The position numbers and the translations under genes are program-made. A stretch of 64,000 nucleotides of DNA from Auriscalpium vulgare (lineage: Eukaryota > Basidiomycota > Agaricomycetes > Russulales > Auriscalpiaceae), in contig JAHBBC010000016.1 in the NCBI GenBank assembly GCA_019915015.1, positions 434,001 to 498,000 of the forward strand. Reading direction: 5' to 3'. Below, piece by piece: positions 13,460 to 24,993 of the stretch (positions within the stretch are counted from its first letter, which is position 1; each line of letters starts with the position of its first letter). The notes under the pieces were generated by a model. It ran no database searches and was not told the DNA's origin. It worked only from the letters and a program-made list of their open reading frames with translations.

Positions 13460-14984
13460 ATGACCTGTTCTGCAGAAATCCCGTGCTCCCGAGAAAACAA
13501 CAACTCGCCTCGCGTCTGGATCCCCGGGTTGGTGCGTATTGTTGTGTTGGTCTCGATTTTGCGACGGCTCGCTCTTTTGTTCTTTACTGCCCGGCTGTGT
13601 AAGTGTACGAACAACGTTGTTTGTTACTCTCGTCCATCGTTCAACTGCCTTGCCTCCTACCCCAACTATGACTGCGCCTGCTGTCCCGAAGCCGACTGCC
13701 TCTTGCCAATTTCACGCGTCTCGTACATCGTCCCCGAAACTGGGGCGTATGTCGTCTTCACTCTCAATCCAATCGCCACACTCGAGGCCCTGGAGGATCC
13801 CATCGCAGAAGCAGAAGCACGAGCGTTGAAGACGTGTTATTATGTCGGATACATCTCCCAGGTACGCTGGCGCTGAATATACATACTTACCCCATGCTGA
13901 CACCAGTTAGACCATAGACTTGCCATGGCCTGAGAGGAAGTACCACGCGTGTGAGTGCAAGCTCTTGAGTCAAGGCTTGCCAGAGCCGTCCGAGCTCGAC
14001 CTTTTCGAACGCACAATGTGCGTGCCGATTGCGCCCGCCGAACATCCCACAGGACGCCCAGGCGTGACTCCAACACCTCCGCTGCCGTGGGATAACCTCT
14101 ACCATCACACGCTGCGCGCATTCTTTCTCCGCGTCACGACCGACCATTCTCCAAAGATCGATCACAGCGCATCACCCATGCTCTCGATTAACGACATGCT
14201 GAACATCATCGACGCAGAAGATATCGATGCCGATCGCCTATACGAGCTGCGAAAAGAACGGGAGGCGCCATCGTCGGAGCCTATGGATTTTTCCTCCTCA
14301 GATCATCGCGCAACCTTGCCCACAGAGAGGGAAGCCACTGCAGAGAGTATTGAAGACCTCCGCACGACCTCGCGCAACTCTTCAAGCGAGGACGGGTCTT
14401 CTGCATGTTCTGTCCCAGACGTGCTCGCCGATCCTTTTGGAGCCCAAGAGGATCCATCCCAGCGGCGGCTCATGCCTGTTGTGGACTTTGACATTGATCT
14501 CTCGAAAGTTACCGAGTTCACGGATGCGCGTCACTTACTCGAAGAGATCGCAGCGGTTGACAGGTGCGCAAACAGTCATCCTAGAGAGACGGCGATTGAC
14601 TTCACCTGCCAGGATACGCGCTTCGTCCGAGGAGCGCAGTCGAGAGCGCGTGGAGAGCCTCGAGAAGGCGCGGCTCGAAAATGAGCGGTGTTCCGAGGCA
14701 GCGCAAGTGATGCACGACAAACCTAATTCACCATTTTTGACGTTGCTGCGTTCAAAGAAAGGTACGTTTCGTTTTTCGCTGAACCCTTCAAGTTATCATT
14801 GCTCATGCCCATTCTCTAAGGGACGAGGCGCAGGATTCTAGGGCTGTTCGGTAAGCTCAGAGCCGCCGCGTCAAAGTGCTGTTGTCCCGCCTCAAAGTCA
14901 GGCGAAGTCAAACTCGACGAGAAGTCATCGAGGAAGCGCGAAACCGACGAGAAATTGCAGCCAAAGCGGAGTATTTGTAAGTGA
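13460..14984 (+). CDS. hypothetical protein, basic Cys-rich tail
   Basis: I do not recognise the family. Clear coding runs from about 13700: an exon ending at 13861, an exon 13911-14561 or so containing a PWPERKYHACECKLL segment and an acidic, Ser-rich middle, then a charged coiled-coil-like exon (EERSRERVESLEKARLENE) to about 14761, and a last exon whose best reading ends with KCCCPASKSG and a Lys-rich tail, stop at 14982-14984. Clustered cysteines beside basic residues resemble a lipid-modified membrane tether, but that is inference. The 5' end is unsure: the ATG at 13460 gives a hydrophobic, Cys-rich start that may contain an unrecognised intron. The acceptor before the last exon is also ambiguous (about 14820, 14841 or 14861). 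Confidence 0.5.
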
Positions 14985-15942
14985 CTCCCCTGTATCAGCA
15001 AACATTTTCTGAACCCGGGGCATAGGGCTCTCCCCAGCACGATTGCTAGGTATGGCGACTTTGTGCTTGCCCTCCGCTGCCACACGGCAGTGACGAAGTC
15101 GATATACCAGTCATTCGATGGCTTACACTCGAGTTGCTACGAGACTGTCAGACTACCCTGTCTCATCCGAGATCGAGACGCCCTACGATTCTCCTTGGGT
15201 GAGATGATACTCGGTAGAACATATACTTAGGGCCCCAGGTGCCACGCTCGGAGTCGCGCTGCAGTAACAAAGCCCCTTGTGGCTCTGGCTGCGCACCAGA
15301 AGTGACAGTCGCAACCCCTTTGGCCCTTAAATCAGGAGCGTGGGGGTGAGTGAGCTCACAATACGTGGAGATGACACAATACGTGGAGAGGGTTCTATCC
15401 TCAGTCATCTTGCCCAGTCCCCGCGCTCAGTCTAGACTCTAAACGCTGAAGCGCGCTGAACAATTCTAGGCGCGGAGTCAGCGAAAGCGAAGCGTATAGA
15501 AAAGACCTAAGGCTATAGCTCCTCGCTGACGAGATACGCAAGCTGAGAGATAAAGGATGGAGCACTGAGCACGCACTGTGAAACGCAAGAGACATCGAAT
15601 GCCAGGACATCGGATGCCAGACACCGAAGAGTCCCCTCTCACTGCCACACATGAAGAAAACACGCACCTTCTATAATACGTCGGGCTTGCACATGGCTGT
15701 CAGTGACGAACACTATCGCGCCCTTGGGGAGCCGGCCGTTTTCTACATCGAGAGGATTTGCTACATTGTGAATCCTGCTGTAATTGCACATCATGTACAT
15801 CGAACCAACAATGTTATGGAAACAAGCGAGATAGAACATGCGGGTCATCGAGAATACAGAGCTGTGAACAACACAGATCAGTGAGACATCCAAGAGCGCA
15901 CAGGTAGCAGGACGCACCTTCAGAACACATGAGGTAATACAA
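14985..15942. other. intergenic, convergent gene ends
   Basis: 3' flanks of the unknown gene (+) and eIF1A (-). Several frames are open but none shows codon-like structure or a motif. The tandem words CACAATACGTGGAGA at 15357 and 15375 are a short local repeat. Confidence 0.4.
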
Positions 15943-16592
15943 CTAGATGTCGTCGATATCCACCTCTCCCTCGTCGCCAAATTCGAAGGTGCACTCGCCC
16001 TCCTCCTCCCCGAATGTGTCTGTCTCGTTGATTTTGGCGTTTTCTGGAAGCTCCCCGTAGGCTTTCACTGCGGGCTTGATCAGCCACCGGTCAAAGTGAA
16101 AGCGGTAGATGCACGCACGATTGCGCGCCTCGTCAGCTGTGTACTTCACGATCACATCGGCCTTGTCGTCCTGGAACTCGCGCAGTGACAATAGCACGAT
16201 GTCTCCCTGGTTGATCCAAACCTGATCGGGCGCAAACAGTCAGTGCGCGCCGCGCAAAACAGCAAACAGGGTGCGCACCTTCTTGCGCATCTTCCCCCGA
16301 ATGTGGGCGAGGCGCTTCTCCCCATCAAAGCACATCGCCTCTAGTCGCCCATTGCCCAGCATCTTCGTGACCTGAGCGTACTCCTGCCCATCCTCACGGA
16401 ACACAAGCTCGCGCTTGTCGTCGTCGTTCTCGTTCTTCCCACGTCTCCGATTCTTTCCACCCTGTGGTAGATGTTAGTGGCCGCCGATGACTCCGATATT
16501 AGGCTTGCGGTAGCGTACCTTTCCCTTATTCTGTCGGCGCAGTCATCAGCGAGATCTCACATGAATGACATCAGTTGACTGACCTTCGGCAT
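15943..16592 (-). CDS. TIF11: translation initiation factor eIF1A
   Basis: Four exons (16592-16584, 16530-16519, 16461-16279, 16221-15943) give 160 residues. eIF1A binds the A site of the 40S subunit and promotes scanning and start-codon selection. Visible are the basic N-terminal tail ([20 protein letters not shown]), the OB-fold core with [25 protein letters not shown] and [24 protein letters not shown], the helical region, and the acidic C-terminal tail ending in DIDDI, the known eIF5B-binding motif. The first two coding exons are tiny, 9 and 12 bases, encoding only MPK and NKGK. The length matches the family (about 145-155 residues). Confidence 0.95.
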
Positions 16593-17052
16593 CTTGTCTC
16601 GGGGCTGGACTGTTCGAGAGAGTCCAAATGGTGGTGGATACCGAGGACGTTGAAGGTAGCGGGCAAAAGCTGGGTAACGGTGCCGCAGTGCGTAGTTGAA
16701 GCGGAGATTGAATTGGCTTCGGGTTTCGCCGAATGCTACAGACAGCTGATCCGGAGCTCGCGAAGGTTGAAGCTGTCTACTCTGCCTCGGGGCGACTACA
16801 TCAACTTTCCATAGGCCCGTGGGCATGTGTATACCTTTTGTGACACTGATCCATAGTAAGTACATGGTACAGCCATCATATTTCACCGTAAATACACCAG
16901 GACTTGTCACGTAGTCCACAAGATTCTGTACTGCTAGACCGACGAACCCAAAACCGAGAGAAACAGGACAACAGCCCAGCCCAAGACAGATACACAGGAG
17001 CCAAACATTGAACGTAGCCATTCAAAAGGGTATCGGTTTGGGCAAAGAAATA
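16593..17052. other. intergenic
   Basis: Promoter of eIF1A and 3' flank of the first phosphate transporter. No gene seen. Confidence 0.45.
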
Positions 17053-19201
17053 CTAGCCGAGCCTGCGAAGGACGATGCCGTTGCGCAGCTCGAAGGAGTT
17101 TGTCCCTAGAAGGATGAGCTGAGAAGTATGATCAAATAATGAGCACGTTATCGTACCTCGGATGAACCCCCTTTGATTCTCATTTGACAGCTCCTCCAGC
17201 GACCGACCCCTCGTCTCCGGAAGGAGCAGCGTCGACAATATGCCCGTCATCATGACAAACGCCAGAATCTCCAGGCTATGCTGACAATCAGCAAAATGCA
17301 AGACCTCACACCAGCGCAAGACGTACATGATTTTGACGTCCCCTCCCTTCTTGAAGAATATGACCTGCGCAACGATAGCGCCAAGCTTCCCGCACGCCGC
17401 AGAGAAGCCATGCCCTGTCGAACGATAGCGGGTAGGGAAGACCTCGCCTGGGATGACGAAGGTAGTGACATTCGGCCCGAAGTTCTGGAAAAAATTGGAC
17501 AGGCAGTACAGGAAGACAAAGCCCTTCATGGAGGATTGGGAGCTCGTCAATGGGTTGTAGGCGAACCCTATCAGGACGCGTCAGCAGATGCTCGACACTC
17601 ACACCATGAAACAGATTGTACCCATGATGAGGAAGAGGACCGAGAGAACGCTGAACCCCATGAGCTGAATAGGCTTGCGTCCCCACGTATCGATCACTAA
17701 AAACGATGCCCAGTAGCCGGGGATGAGGCCAGCCGCAGAGACGATCAAACTGTAGACGGTGATGTTGTGGAGGTTGTTGAATGCCCCGCGCGCTGTGTTG
17801 GGGACAACAGCGGTTCCGATATCAATTCCTTGAAGTATCTTTGATGTCAATATCTTGGACGTGTTCAAGCCCAGCCCATAGAACGCAATCTATCGCCGCA
17901 CGTCAGCAGGCACATCGACACAGGAGACAAGCCGGGCACCCACGTCGAGGACAAACCACGAATACGCCGTGCCCACCAGCACTCTTAGGTTACGCCACTT
18001 CCTGAAGTATGCGTAGAAATCGTACAAACTCGCGCGCGGCGCCTCCGCCTGGATTGCGACGGCGTCATCGTCTGCGTACCACACGCCTGGGTTGATTCCA
18101 TTCGCAGAGAGCACGTCCTGGATGTTGCGGCACGCCTTATGGACGTTGCGCTCGACGTCCATCGTGAAGCGTGGGGTCTCGGGGATCGTCAGGCGGAAAT
18201 ACAGCGCCATGACACCAGGCACGCAGCCGAGACCGATCAGCAAGCGCCAGCAGTAGTCGACGTGTGCGAGGGTTTCAGGAGAGTCGTCGAGAATAGCGTC
18301 CTTGTAGCCGGAGATGACAATGAAAGCAACGAGTACCGCGGCTACGTGACAGCATTGTTTGGTACGCCAGCATGCAGGCGACTGGGAGAGCACTCACTGA
18401 AATTTCCCCAGCCCTGGGAGGCAAAGACGGCGGTCATCAGCCGCCCGCGAGTTCGTGTCGACGCAAATTCGGATGAGATGACCGCACTGAGAGGATAGTC
18501 CCCCCCTATTCCGACGCCCATGAAGAACCGAAGTGCGGTAATTACGCCAATGGCATTCACCGCAGGCCCAGAGCCTGCGAGGGCCTGCGCAAATGTCGAT
18601 GTAATGATGATAATCAGCTCGACGCCGTCTGAATACGTCGCGGATGAGCGAGTCAAGAGAAAAATCCGGGCATGTAAACGACTTACACATTCTCTTGCGC
18701 CCTATGATGTCGGCGAGCCAGCCAAACAAGACCTGGCCGAACAGGTTGCCGATAGGTGACGCGACTTTGAGCCCGAATTCGACGTTCGGCTGGAGCTCGT
18801 TATCTAACGAACTAACGGGTCAAGAGCGTGTATTGAGAAAAGCAGAGAGCCCCGACCTTTGCCATAGACGTAGCCCAGCATCACAGCAGCAATCCCGATC
18901 GCAAAAATGTCGTAGCTATACAGAGGTAAACACTGGTCAGCGGTTGCCTCAGCCGAATAGTGCAAGGCTCTTACGCATCAGTGAAGAAGCCAGCGCCGGC
19001 GACGAGCCAGACCTTGACGTGAAACCATCTGCGAATGGGGGAATGTGAGGCGCGGTGCAGGCGAAGAGCAGAAGCAGGAGAGACGAACGAGAATCGAGCC
19101 CGGTCGATGCTCGCGAGAGCAGACCTCCTGTTGCTGTCGAGGTCGACAACGGCAGAGCCGTGGTCAATCTCGTCCCACCTGTTCTCGTATGTATATTTCA
19201 T
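17053..19201 (-). CDS. PHO84: phosphate:H+ symporter, PHO84 family, copy A
   Basis: Major-facilitator inorganic phosphate transporter of the plasma membrane, 12 predicted membrane helices. Ten exons (19201-19089, 19028-18975, 18915-18857, 18803-18687, 18628-18398, 18341-17944, 17889-17622, 17567-17327, 17275-17157, 17105-17053) give 550 residues. Key motifs: GGDYPLSAVISSEF, GCVPGVMALYFRLTIPETPRFTMD, FQNFGPNVTTFVIPGEVFPTRYRST and LLPETRGRSLEELSNE. Compared with copies B and C it has two extra introns (after YVYGK and inside LIMG-FAYN), but exon boundaries otherwise match. It is the most diverged of the three: it has DDDAVAIQAEAP where B and C have DPDAVVQ(K/R)(V/A)EAP, and a different C-terminus. 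Start MKYTYENRW; the frame is open further upstream but not conserved. Confidence 0.93.
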
Positions 19202-19261
19202 GCGGCTGCATGCATAGTATGGCGCGAAAGTTGAATCTGGCGTGACCGCGTCCGCCCACAA

Positions 19262-19270
19262 CCTCTTATA
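19262..19270 (-). promoter_or_regulatory. candidate TATA box of transporter A
   Basis: TATAAGAGG read on the minus strand about 65 bases upstream of the start codon at 19201, a plausible position for a core promoter element. Confidence 0.35.
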
Positions 19271-19336
19271 CGAGCGCGCCCTCGAGCGCCTGCTAGAGAA
19301 AATGCGCGCACCCTCGGAATCTGTCAGGGCGTAACG

Positions 19337-19342
19337 AACGTG
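19337..19342 (-). promoter_or_regulatory. candidate Pho4-type CACGTT site (A)
   Basis: CACGTT on the minus strand, 136 bases upstream of the start codon of transporter A. CACGTG/CACGTT is the known core for Pho4-class bHLH regulators of the fungal phosphate-starvation response. Copies B and C have the same core at similar distance. Confidence 0.35.
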
Positions 19343-21036
19343 ACGACTGGTAAAAGGCGCCTCGCTGAGCATCGAGTAGCCCGGATATGATTTCAGCAAC
19401 GAATCTTCTGGGCAGCCGTGGGCATGGCGTCGAAGGCGCGGCCGGCTATTACCACCGGTCTTCGGCATAGGTCTGATGATGAGAACAAGACCTGTAGATG
19501 ACGTAATGGTCAGATATTGAGCAATCGTGTCCTTCTAGCGCATATATGGCGTGGAAGTGCACTGGCACAAGGCACCTTGTCGTGACGACCTGTGCTGTCA
19601 ATCAGATTGCGTAGTGTGTCAGGCCTCAGGCCTTGCCATGAGTACGGCATGGCTTCAGAGTTCCTAGATAGAGGCAATGAACGGGAAGCAGTTGACCGTC
19701 AGAGAAGAGAGGAGATTCGAGGCTGGAGGCATACAGCCTCTTCATGAACGACCAACAGCCGGAGCCTGACATGATCCTCCTCCAGTCCGTGTTGCGCAGT
19801 CCGTCCGAGCGAGTGTCAACTTGGATGTGGACGGCGGCGAAAGTACGCCGAGAATGAAGAGAAAGGCGATACGCAAGAGTCCGGCGCTCACGGTGACCTC
19901 GCGGCGCGACGAACGTTCTTTCGGAATTCACACTCCGCCACATGTTCGTGGCTGCTTGCCTCGGGGTCGAAGTCCTAGTCGGCTCTTGACCGAACGGCCG
20001 TCACTTCTTCCTCTGCCAAAAAAGCCGTTGAAAAAGCTCACAACAACCTTAACTATCTGTCCGGTCTTCATGTGGTACTACCAGCTTAAGAGCTGTACTG
20101 GATCTCCTCAGCGTTGCCTCCGACTCAAGCCATCCCGGTATCTCTCTGCTTCCGGTGACTGTGGCAACCTACTAAATGCGTGGACTTGTTGGTATAGTTC
20201 GGTGAGCTCTATCATCTACGCAGAACTCTGTGATGTAGCTCATCTCATCGACGGGTCTATCAGCTCCCACCGCCTGCTTGCTAGTACACCGAATTTGCTC
20301 CCGTGAACTGTTCTGGGTTCTCTAATCTAGTACTTAGACCAGATGGCTGAGACACTTTCAGACAGGGATCCAACTTGCGCGTTCGCGCCACTCCTGACTC
20401 AGCTTGTCAATATCAACGATGGAGGCATCGATCTTTGTGCGGAGGCGCAATAGACGGGTTTCCTTGCGGAACAATACTATCTCTATGAACAGGCATTCAG
20501 TCGCAACAGTAATGGATATCTCTGACTTCTGTTGGCTGCGTCTGTTCATCGCTTTTGATATTGGATACGGGAACTCATGCATTCTCAGACCTGGAAGGTA
20601 CGACGAGATGTGTGTGGACTGACGGCGTCACCGACGGGTTGAGCGAGGGAGGATTGCTCCCTAACTCAGCCTGCAGATAGTACGCCGGTCAATGAACCAA
20701 TATCTAGCAGCGGGCTGCATCACACCTTCACCAACGGCGGTTCCCGTGGAAGCCAACGTCGTCTGTTAGGACGCCACGAAAGGCTGGTCGCATCGGAAGG
20801 GCTAGCTGTTCTCCGCGGCGAAGGACGGGCAGACGTGATTGCAACAAGGACGCTGGCACCTCTACCGAACCGAGAATCTGCTAAACACGCCACCACCCCG
20901 CCTCCACGCCCCTCATCACCACCACTCACCGGCCGCCGCAGCCGCCCTTCTCGTACACGCCAGCGTCCACTCAAAACTCTACCTCGCGCGCCCAACAGAA
21001 CGGCACGCCGCCCGCCGGCCCTCCTTCCATCTAACT

Positions 21037-21294
21037 CTACAACTTCGTCGTCGCGCTCCTGGTTCTCCCCTTCTCGCCCTTCTCGCCCTTCTCACCCTTC
21101 TCTCCGACCTTCCCAGCGTCAGCGCCGGCACCCCCGCTGTGCCGCTTCTCCGCGGCGCGCTTTAGCACCGCCTGCGGGTTCTCCTCCTGCGGGCCCGTGT
21201 GCTGGGCGCGCGGCTGCTCACCCACGGCGATGTGCGACGGCTCGCTCGGCTCGCTGAACGCCGAGGGCGGCGGGTTCTCTTCCTTCGGGGGCAT
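21037..21294 (-). CDS. small Lys/Gly-repeat hypothetical protein
   Basis: Uninterrupted 85-residue frame from MPPKEENPPP to TTKL. It begins with a Pro/Ser/Glu-rich part (SAFSEPSEPSHIAVGEQPRAQHTGPQEENP), has a short helix-like QAVLKRAAEKR, and ends with the repeat GEKGEKGEKGEKG coded by a 9-base tandem repeat at about 21060-21100. No signal peptide or membrane segment. I do not know a function. The composition is hydrophilic and charge-balanced, as in small desiccation or stress proteins, but that is only a resemblance. The frame extends upstream to an ATG at 21399; the downstream Met was chosen because the extension is Ser/Thr filler. Confidence 0.5.
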   Translation of the reverse strand: MPPKEENPPPSAFSEPSEPSHIAVGEQPRAQHTGPQEENPQAVLKRAAEKRHSGGAGADAGKVGEKGEKGEKGEKGRTRSATTKL

Positions 21295-21840
21295 TGTGCT
21301 ACTCTGATCTGTTAAGATTTGATATTGATCGGGCGAGGCGTGGGTCGAGGCTGCGCTGTGTGGGAGCGTACTGAGTTTGGTTTTGGGTTTGGTGGGCATG
21401 CGGGCAGAGCGCTAGCACGGAAGAACTCACGACGGGTAGCACGGCAATCCGATATGATATGAAGCGTGTTCAATGTCGTGGGCGAGGGACAGTGATGGAA
21501 GTTCGCGCTAGAGGGCTTGCAGGTGGTCGTGCGCACGGTTTTGTTGTTTTTGGGCGGGATGGCATTCATAACCGACGTCATGACCCGCTCGCGATCGATC
21601 ATGTCGCCGGCCACGCCGGTCCCAACCGCTTACTCTCATTTCGATTTCAACGCTGTCGCTTTTACGAGGGTCGCAGGCAAACAAGTACTAGGATTAGAAC
21701 GATGGCAAGTCGATAAATACATACTAACAGGTAAGCAGAGATCAGTAGCGGGCGTTGCTTCGTGAGGACATAACAAGAAAGAGAAACGACTGCGAATCCA
21801 ACCCAATGAACACAGCGGGAAAATGACAGGAGGTCTATGG
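21295..21840. other. intergenic
   Basis: Upstream of the small hypothetical protein and downstream of transporter B. No gene seen. Confidence 0.4.
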
Positions 21841-23895
21841 TCATGCTTCGCCGACCACAATGCCGTCCTTCACTTGCACCTGGCGGATACCTGAAGACGA
21901 GTGAGTGTGAACGGCGCGCAGCGGCAGTTCAGAAGGGGTGCACGTACCCTGCACGAAGCCCTCCTGGTCCTCGTTGGACAGCTCCTCGAGCGTCCTGTTC
22001 TTCGTCTCGGGCAGCAGGAGCGTCGAGAATATGCCCGTCAGCATGAAAAACGCAAAGATCTCGAGGCTGTCCGCGCCGACATCAGCGAAAAAGCTCGCGG
22101 CAAGACAGCAGAGCCCCGACGCACATGTGTTTCACAAACATGTTGGTTCCGCCGATATTCCGCATGCGCGCGAACCCGACCTGCGCGACGACCGCACCGA
22201 GCTTTCCACTCGCTGCAGAGATGCCGTGCGCCGTCGAGCGGTAGCGCGTCGGGAACACCTCGCCGGGTATCACAAACGTCGTGACATTCGGGCCAAAGTT
22301 CTGGAAGAAGTTCGCGAGGCAGTACAGGAACACGAACCACTTGGAGCGTTCGTGCGTTTTGGTCAGCGCCTCGTAGCCGAAGCCCATGATGATGAAGAGG
22401 ATCGTGAGCATGGTGAAGCCCATGAGCTGGATCGGCTTGCGGCCCCACGAGTCGATGAACAAGAAGGACACCCAGTAGCCGGGGATGAGACCGGCGACGG
22501 ATAGGATCAGGTTGCCCACGGAGACGTTCTTCAGGTTCTGGTAGACACCGAGGGTACCCTTCGTGACTGGGGTCCCGAAGCCGATCGCAGTCAGGATGAT
22601 GGACGAGTTCAAGCCGAGCCCGTAAAACGCGATCTATGGCTCGTCAGTGCCTAAACTTCAAGAAAACAGATGGTTCGCGCTTACATCGAGGGCAAACCAC
22701 GAGTACGCCGTGCCGAGCAGGATCTTGCCGTTCTTCCACTGGCTGAAGTGGGCAATGAAATCGCGGCGGCTGGCCTTGGGCGCCTCGACCTTCTGCACGA
22801 CTGCGTCGGGGTCGACGTAGAACGAGCCGTCCTTGAGCACGTTGTTGATGTCATCCGACGCCTGCTTCACGTTGCGCTCGATATCCATCGTGAAGCGCGG
22901 GGTCTCGGGGATCGTCAGGCGGAAGTACAGCGCAATGGCACCGGGCACGCAGCCGAGGCCAATGAGCAGGCGCCAGCAGAAGTCGACGTGGTGCAGCGTC
23001 GTCGGGTTGTCGTGCAGAATCTGTGTTTTGAAGGCGGCGACAACGATCAGCGAGACGAGCGCGGCGCCTGCGCGGCACGTTGTCAGTAAATCAGCGGAGA
23101 GAGCGGCCTGCGCACGACGCACTGAAGTTTCCCCAGCCCTGGGCGGCGAAGACGGCAGTCATGAGGCGCCCGCGCGAGCGTGTCGCGGCGAACTCGGACG
23201 AGATGACTGCGGAGAGAGGGTAATCGCCACCGATGCCTACGCCCATGAGGAAGCGCCACACGATGAGCACGCCGAAGATGTTGACCGCAGGTCCATTCCC
23301 GCTGAGCGCCTGGCCGAACGTTGCGATAATGATGATCATGAGCTCGATACCGTCTGCACGGCTCAGTCATCAATCACATATGGAAGGGAGAAGCGTCTAG
23401 ACATACACATGCGCTTGCGGCCAACGATGTCTGCGAGCCACCCGAAAAGCAGCTGGCCGACGATCGTGCCTATGGGGGTGGCGACCTTGACCCCGAGGTC
23501 CTGGTTCACCGTCAAGCTCTTGTGGTTCGATGCGTAGACATATCCCAGCATCGTGGACGCGATGTTGATCGCAAAGATGTCATAGCTGCGACACGCCAAA
23601 CGGTCAGCACACGGGCGCATCGAGAGACCAAACGCGACTCACGCGTCGGTGAAAAACCCGACGCCGGCGACCATGGCGACCTTCACGTGGAACCACCTAT
23701 CCACGACGCGAGCATCAGCCGCGAACTAGTCGTGAAGTCGGTCGATGGAGCGTACGAGAATTTGGCGTTGTCGATCTCCGCAAGCGCGTTGAGGCGGCGC
23801 CCGTTCAGCTCTTGCGCGCCCTGGCCCCGCGGGAGGACGGGGAGCGACGGCTGGCTGGACAGGTTGTCTCCCTTCTCATGCTCGTGGATCGACAT
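21841..23895 (-). CDS. PHO84: phosphate:H+ symporter, PHO84 family, copy B
   Basis: Eight exons (23895-23756, 23696-23643, 23585-23407, 23353-23123, 23067-22685, 22633-22125, 22066-21948, 21890-21841) give 554 residues. Twelve-helix major-facilitator fold with WFHVKVAMVAGVGFFTDAYDIF in helix 1, RFLMGVGIGGDYPLS (about residue 165), RLTIPETPRFTMDIERNV in the central loop, and FLYCLANFFQNFGPNVTTFVIPGE. Proton-coupled high-affinity phosphate uptake is the known role of the family; some members also act as phosphate sensors. Exon lengths are the same as copy C except for one codon in exon 3 and two in the last exon, and the protein is nearly identical over long stretches, so B and C are a recent tandem duplication. 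Confidence 0.95.
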
Positions 23896-23999
23896 GGCTG
23901 GCGGATGAAGTGAGCGTCCGACTTGTCCAGTGGCGCTGGCCGGCGGTCAGTTGCAGGAGGCGGAAGATGGGAATCTTGTCGTGGCTTCGCAGGGTGCGC

Positions 24000-24007
24000 C
24001 TTATATA
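24000..24007 (-). promoter_or_regulatory. candidate TATA box of transporter B
   Basis: TATATAAG on the minus strand about 105 bases upstream of the start codon at 23895. Confidence 0.4.
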
Positions 24008-24073
24008 CGGGTCGTGCGAGGGCTTCCCGATTCGAGACGGCGTATGGGGCGGCAATATCGACGACAGGCGCCG

Positions 24074-24084
24074 TACCTTGCACG
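24074..24084 (+). promoter_or_regulatory. candidate Pho4-type CACGTT site (B)
   Basis: CCTTGCACGTT, about 180 bases upstream of the start codon of transporter B. The same 11 bases recur upstream of copy C at 27179-27189, suggesting either inherited promoter sequence or a conserved regulatory site. Confidence 0.4.
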
Positions 24085-24993
24085 TTTGCCCTTGCACCGA
24101 GTTTGCGGATATGGAGCGCTGCGCAGGCGCCGGCCGCGGGACATCTGCGTTCCATCGCATCGCAGAGACAGGGATGTCGATGGCACGGCATCCTTCTGTG
24201 CTGCCGTCGCTGCTTCCTTGTTCGCGCTGGGTGCAGTAAAGCCCGGAAAAGCAAGGGCTTGTGCGGAGCGCGCGCGACGACTCGGAGGCCATCAGCGCGC
24301 GAGGGTGTGCGGTGTGCGCGTGGCGGCAATTGATGACAAGGTTCAATGGCTTCGGCATAGATTACGGCTGTCCGAAGAAGGCGATGTGTTCGCGCGGGCT
24401 GGAATACAGGGTGGGATTCTCGAGGGCACGGAAAGGCAGCTGTCAGGCTGGCATGGGCACGGGGGCCACAATACTGATCGTGCGACAGACACCGAACTCC
24501 AGGGACGCACCTTGACCTAGCCTAGATAACCGCAGCGCGTGTGCGAGGGAGACTGGCCGTTTGCCGTTCATCTGAGCAGTGTGCTTGCGTGGAGACTAGA
24601 CTCCGAGTCGAGCCTGTGTCGCCGGCATCCGCGGGCCGGCGGCAAAAGTCTGGGCCCGCTGCTGCCACCGCTCAAAAGGCGATCACGCCCTGTGTATGCC
24701 ATCGACCAGCCAATGCGTCAGTCACAAGTGAGGAACAGAAGCAGACACACGACACGCACATCAGCTTCTTGCCTTGCCCAGCGTGCCTGCGCCGCGCAGT
24801 GCGGCACCCCGTGTCGCGCATGTCGTGTTCGAAAATGTACGCTCTAATTATGCATGGCGGTGACTACAACAAACTGAGATAAATATACTACTACGTCGCG
24901 CGTCGTGATGAATGCATGCATGATGAATGTGTAGAATGAAGATACCCAGGACGACCCAAAAACATGAGAGAAGAGGCGAGGCCGAGGAGACGT

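Larger units (their letters stand above)
19202..21036. other. intergenic, no clear gene
   Basis: Promoter of transporter A, then about 1.5 kb with no convincing gene. A 74-codon minus-strand frame at 20358-20582 looks weakly protein-like (LRTKIDASIVDIDKLSQEWRE) but has no start, partner exon or known motif. Confidence 0.4.
23896..24993. other. intergenic between transporters B and C
   Basis: Holds the promoter of B (TATA-like and CACGTT elements near 24000-24085) and the 3' flank of C. No gene or transposon remnant recognised. Confidence 0.45.

Noticed and set aside
13667..13829. Alternative start ATG at 13667 for the unknown gene
   Set aside because: It opens a different frame from the clear coding sequence around 13750-13860 and has no intron that could connect them.
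20358..20582. 74-codon minus-strand frame with helix-like sequence
   Set aside because: No splice partner, weak start and no recognised motif; kept only as a remark on the intergenic region.
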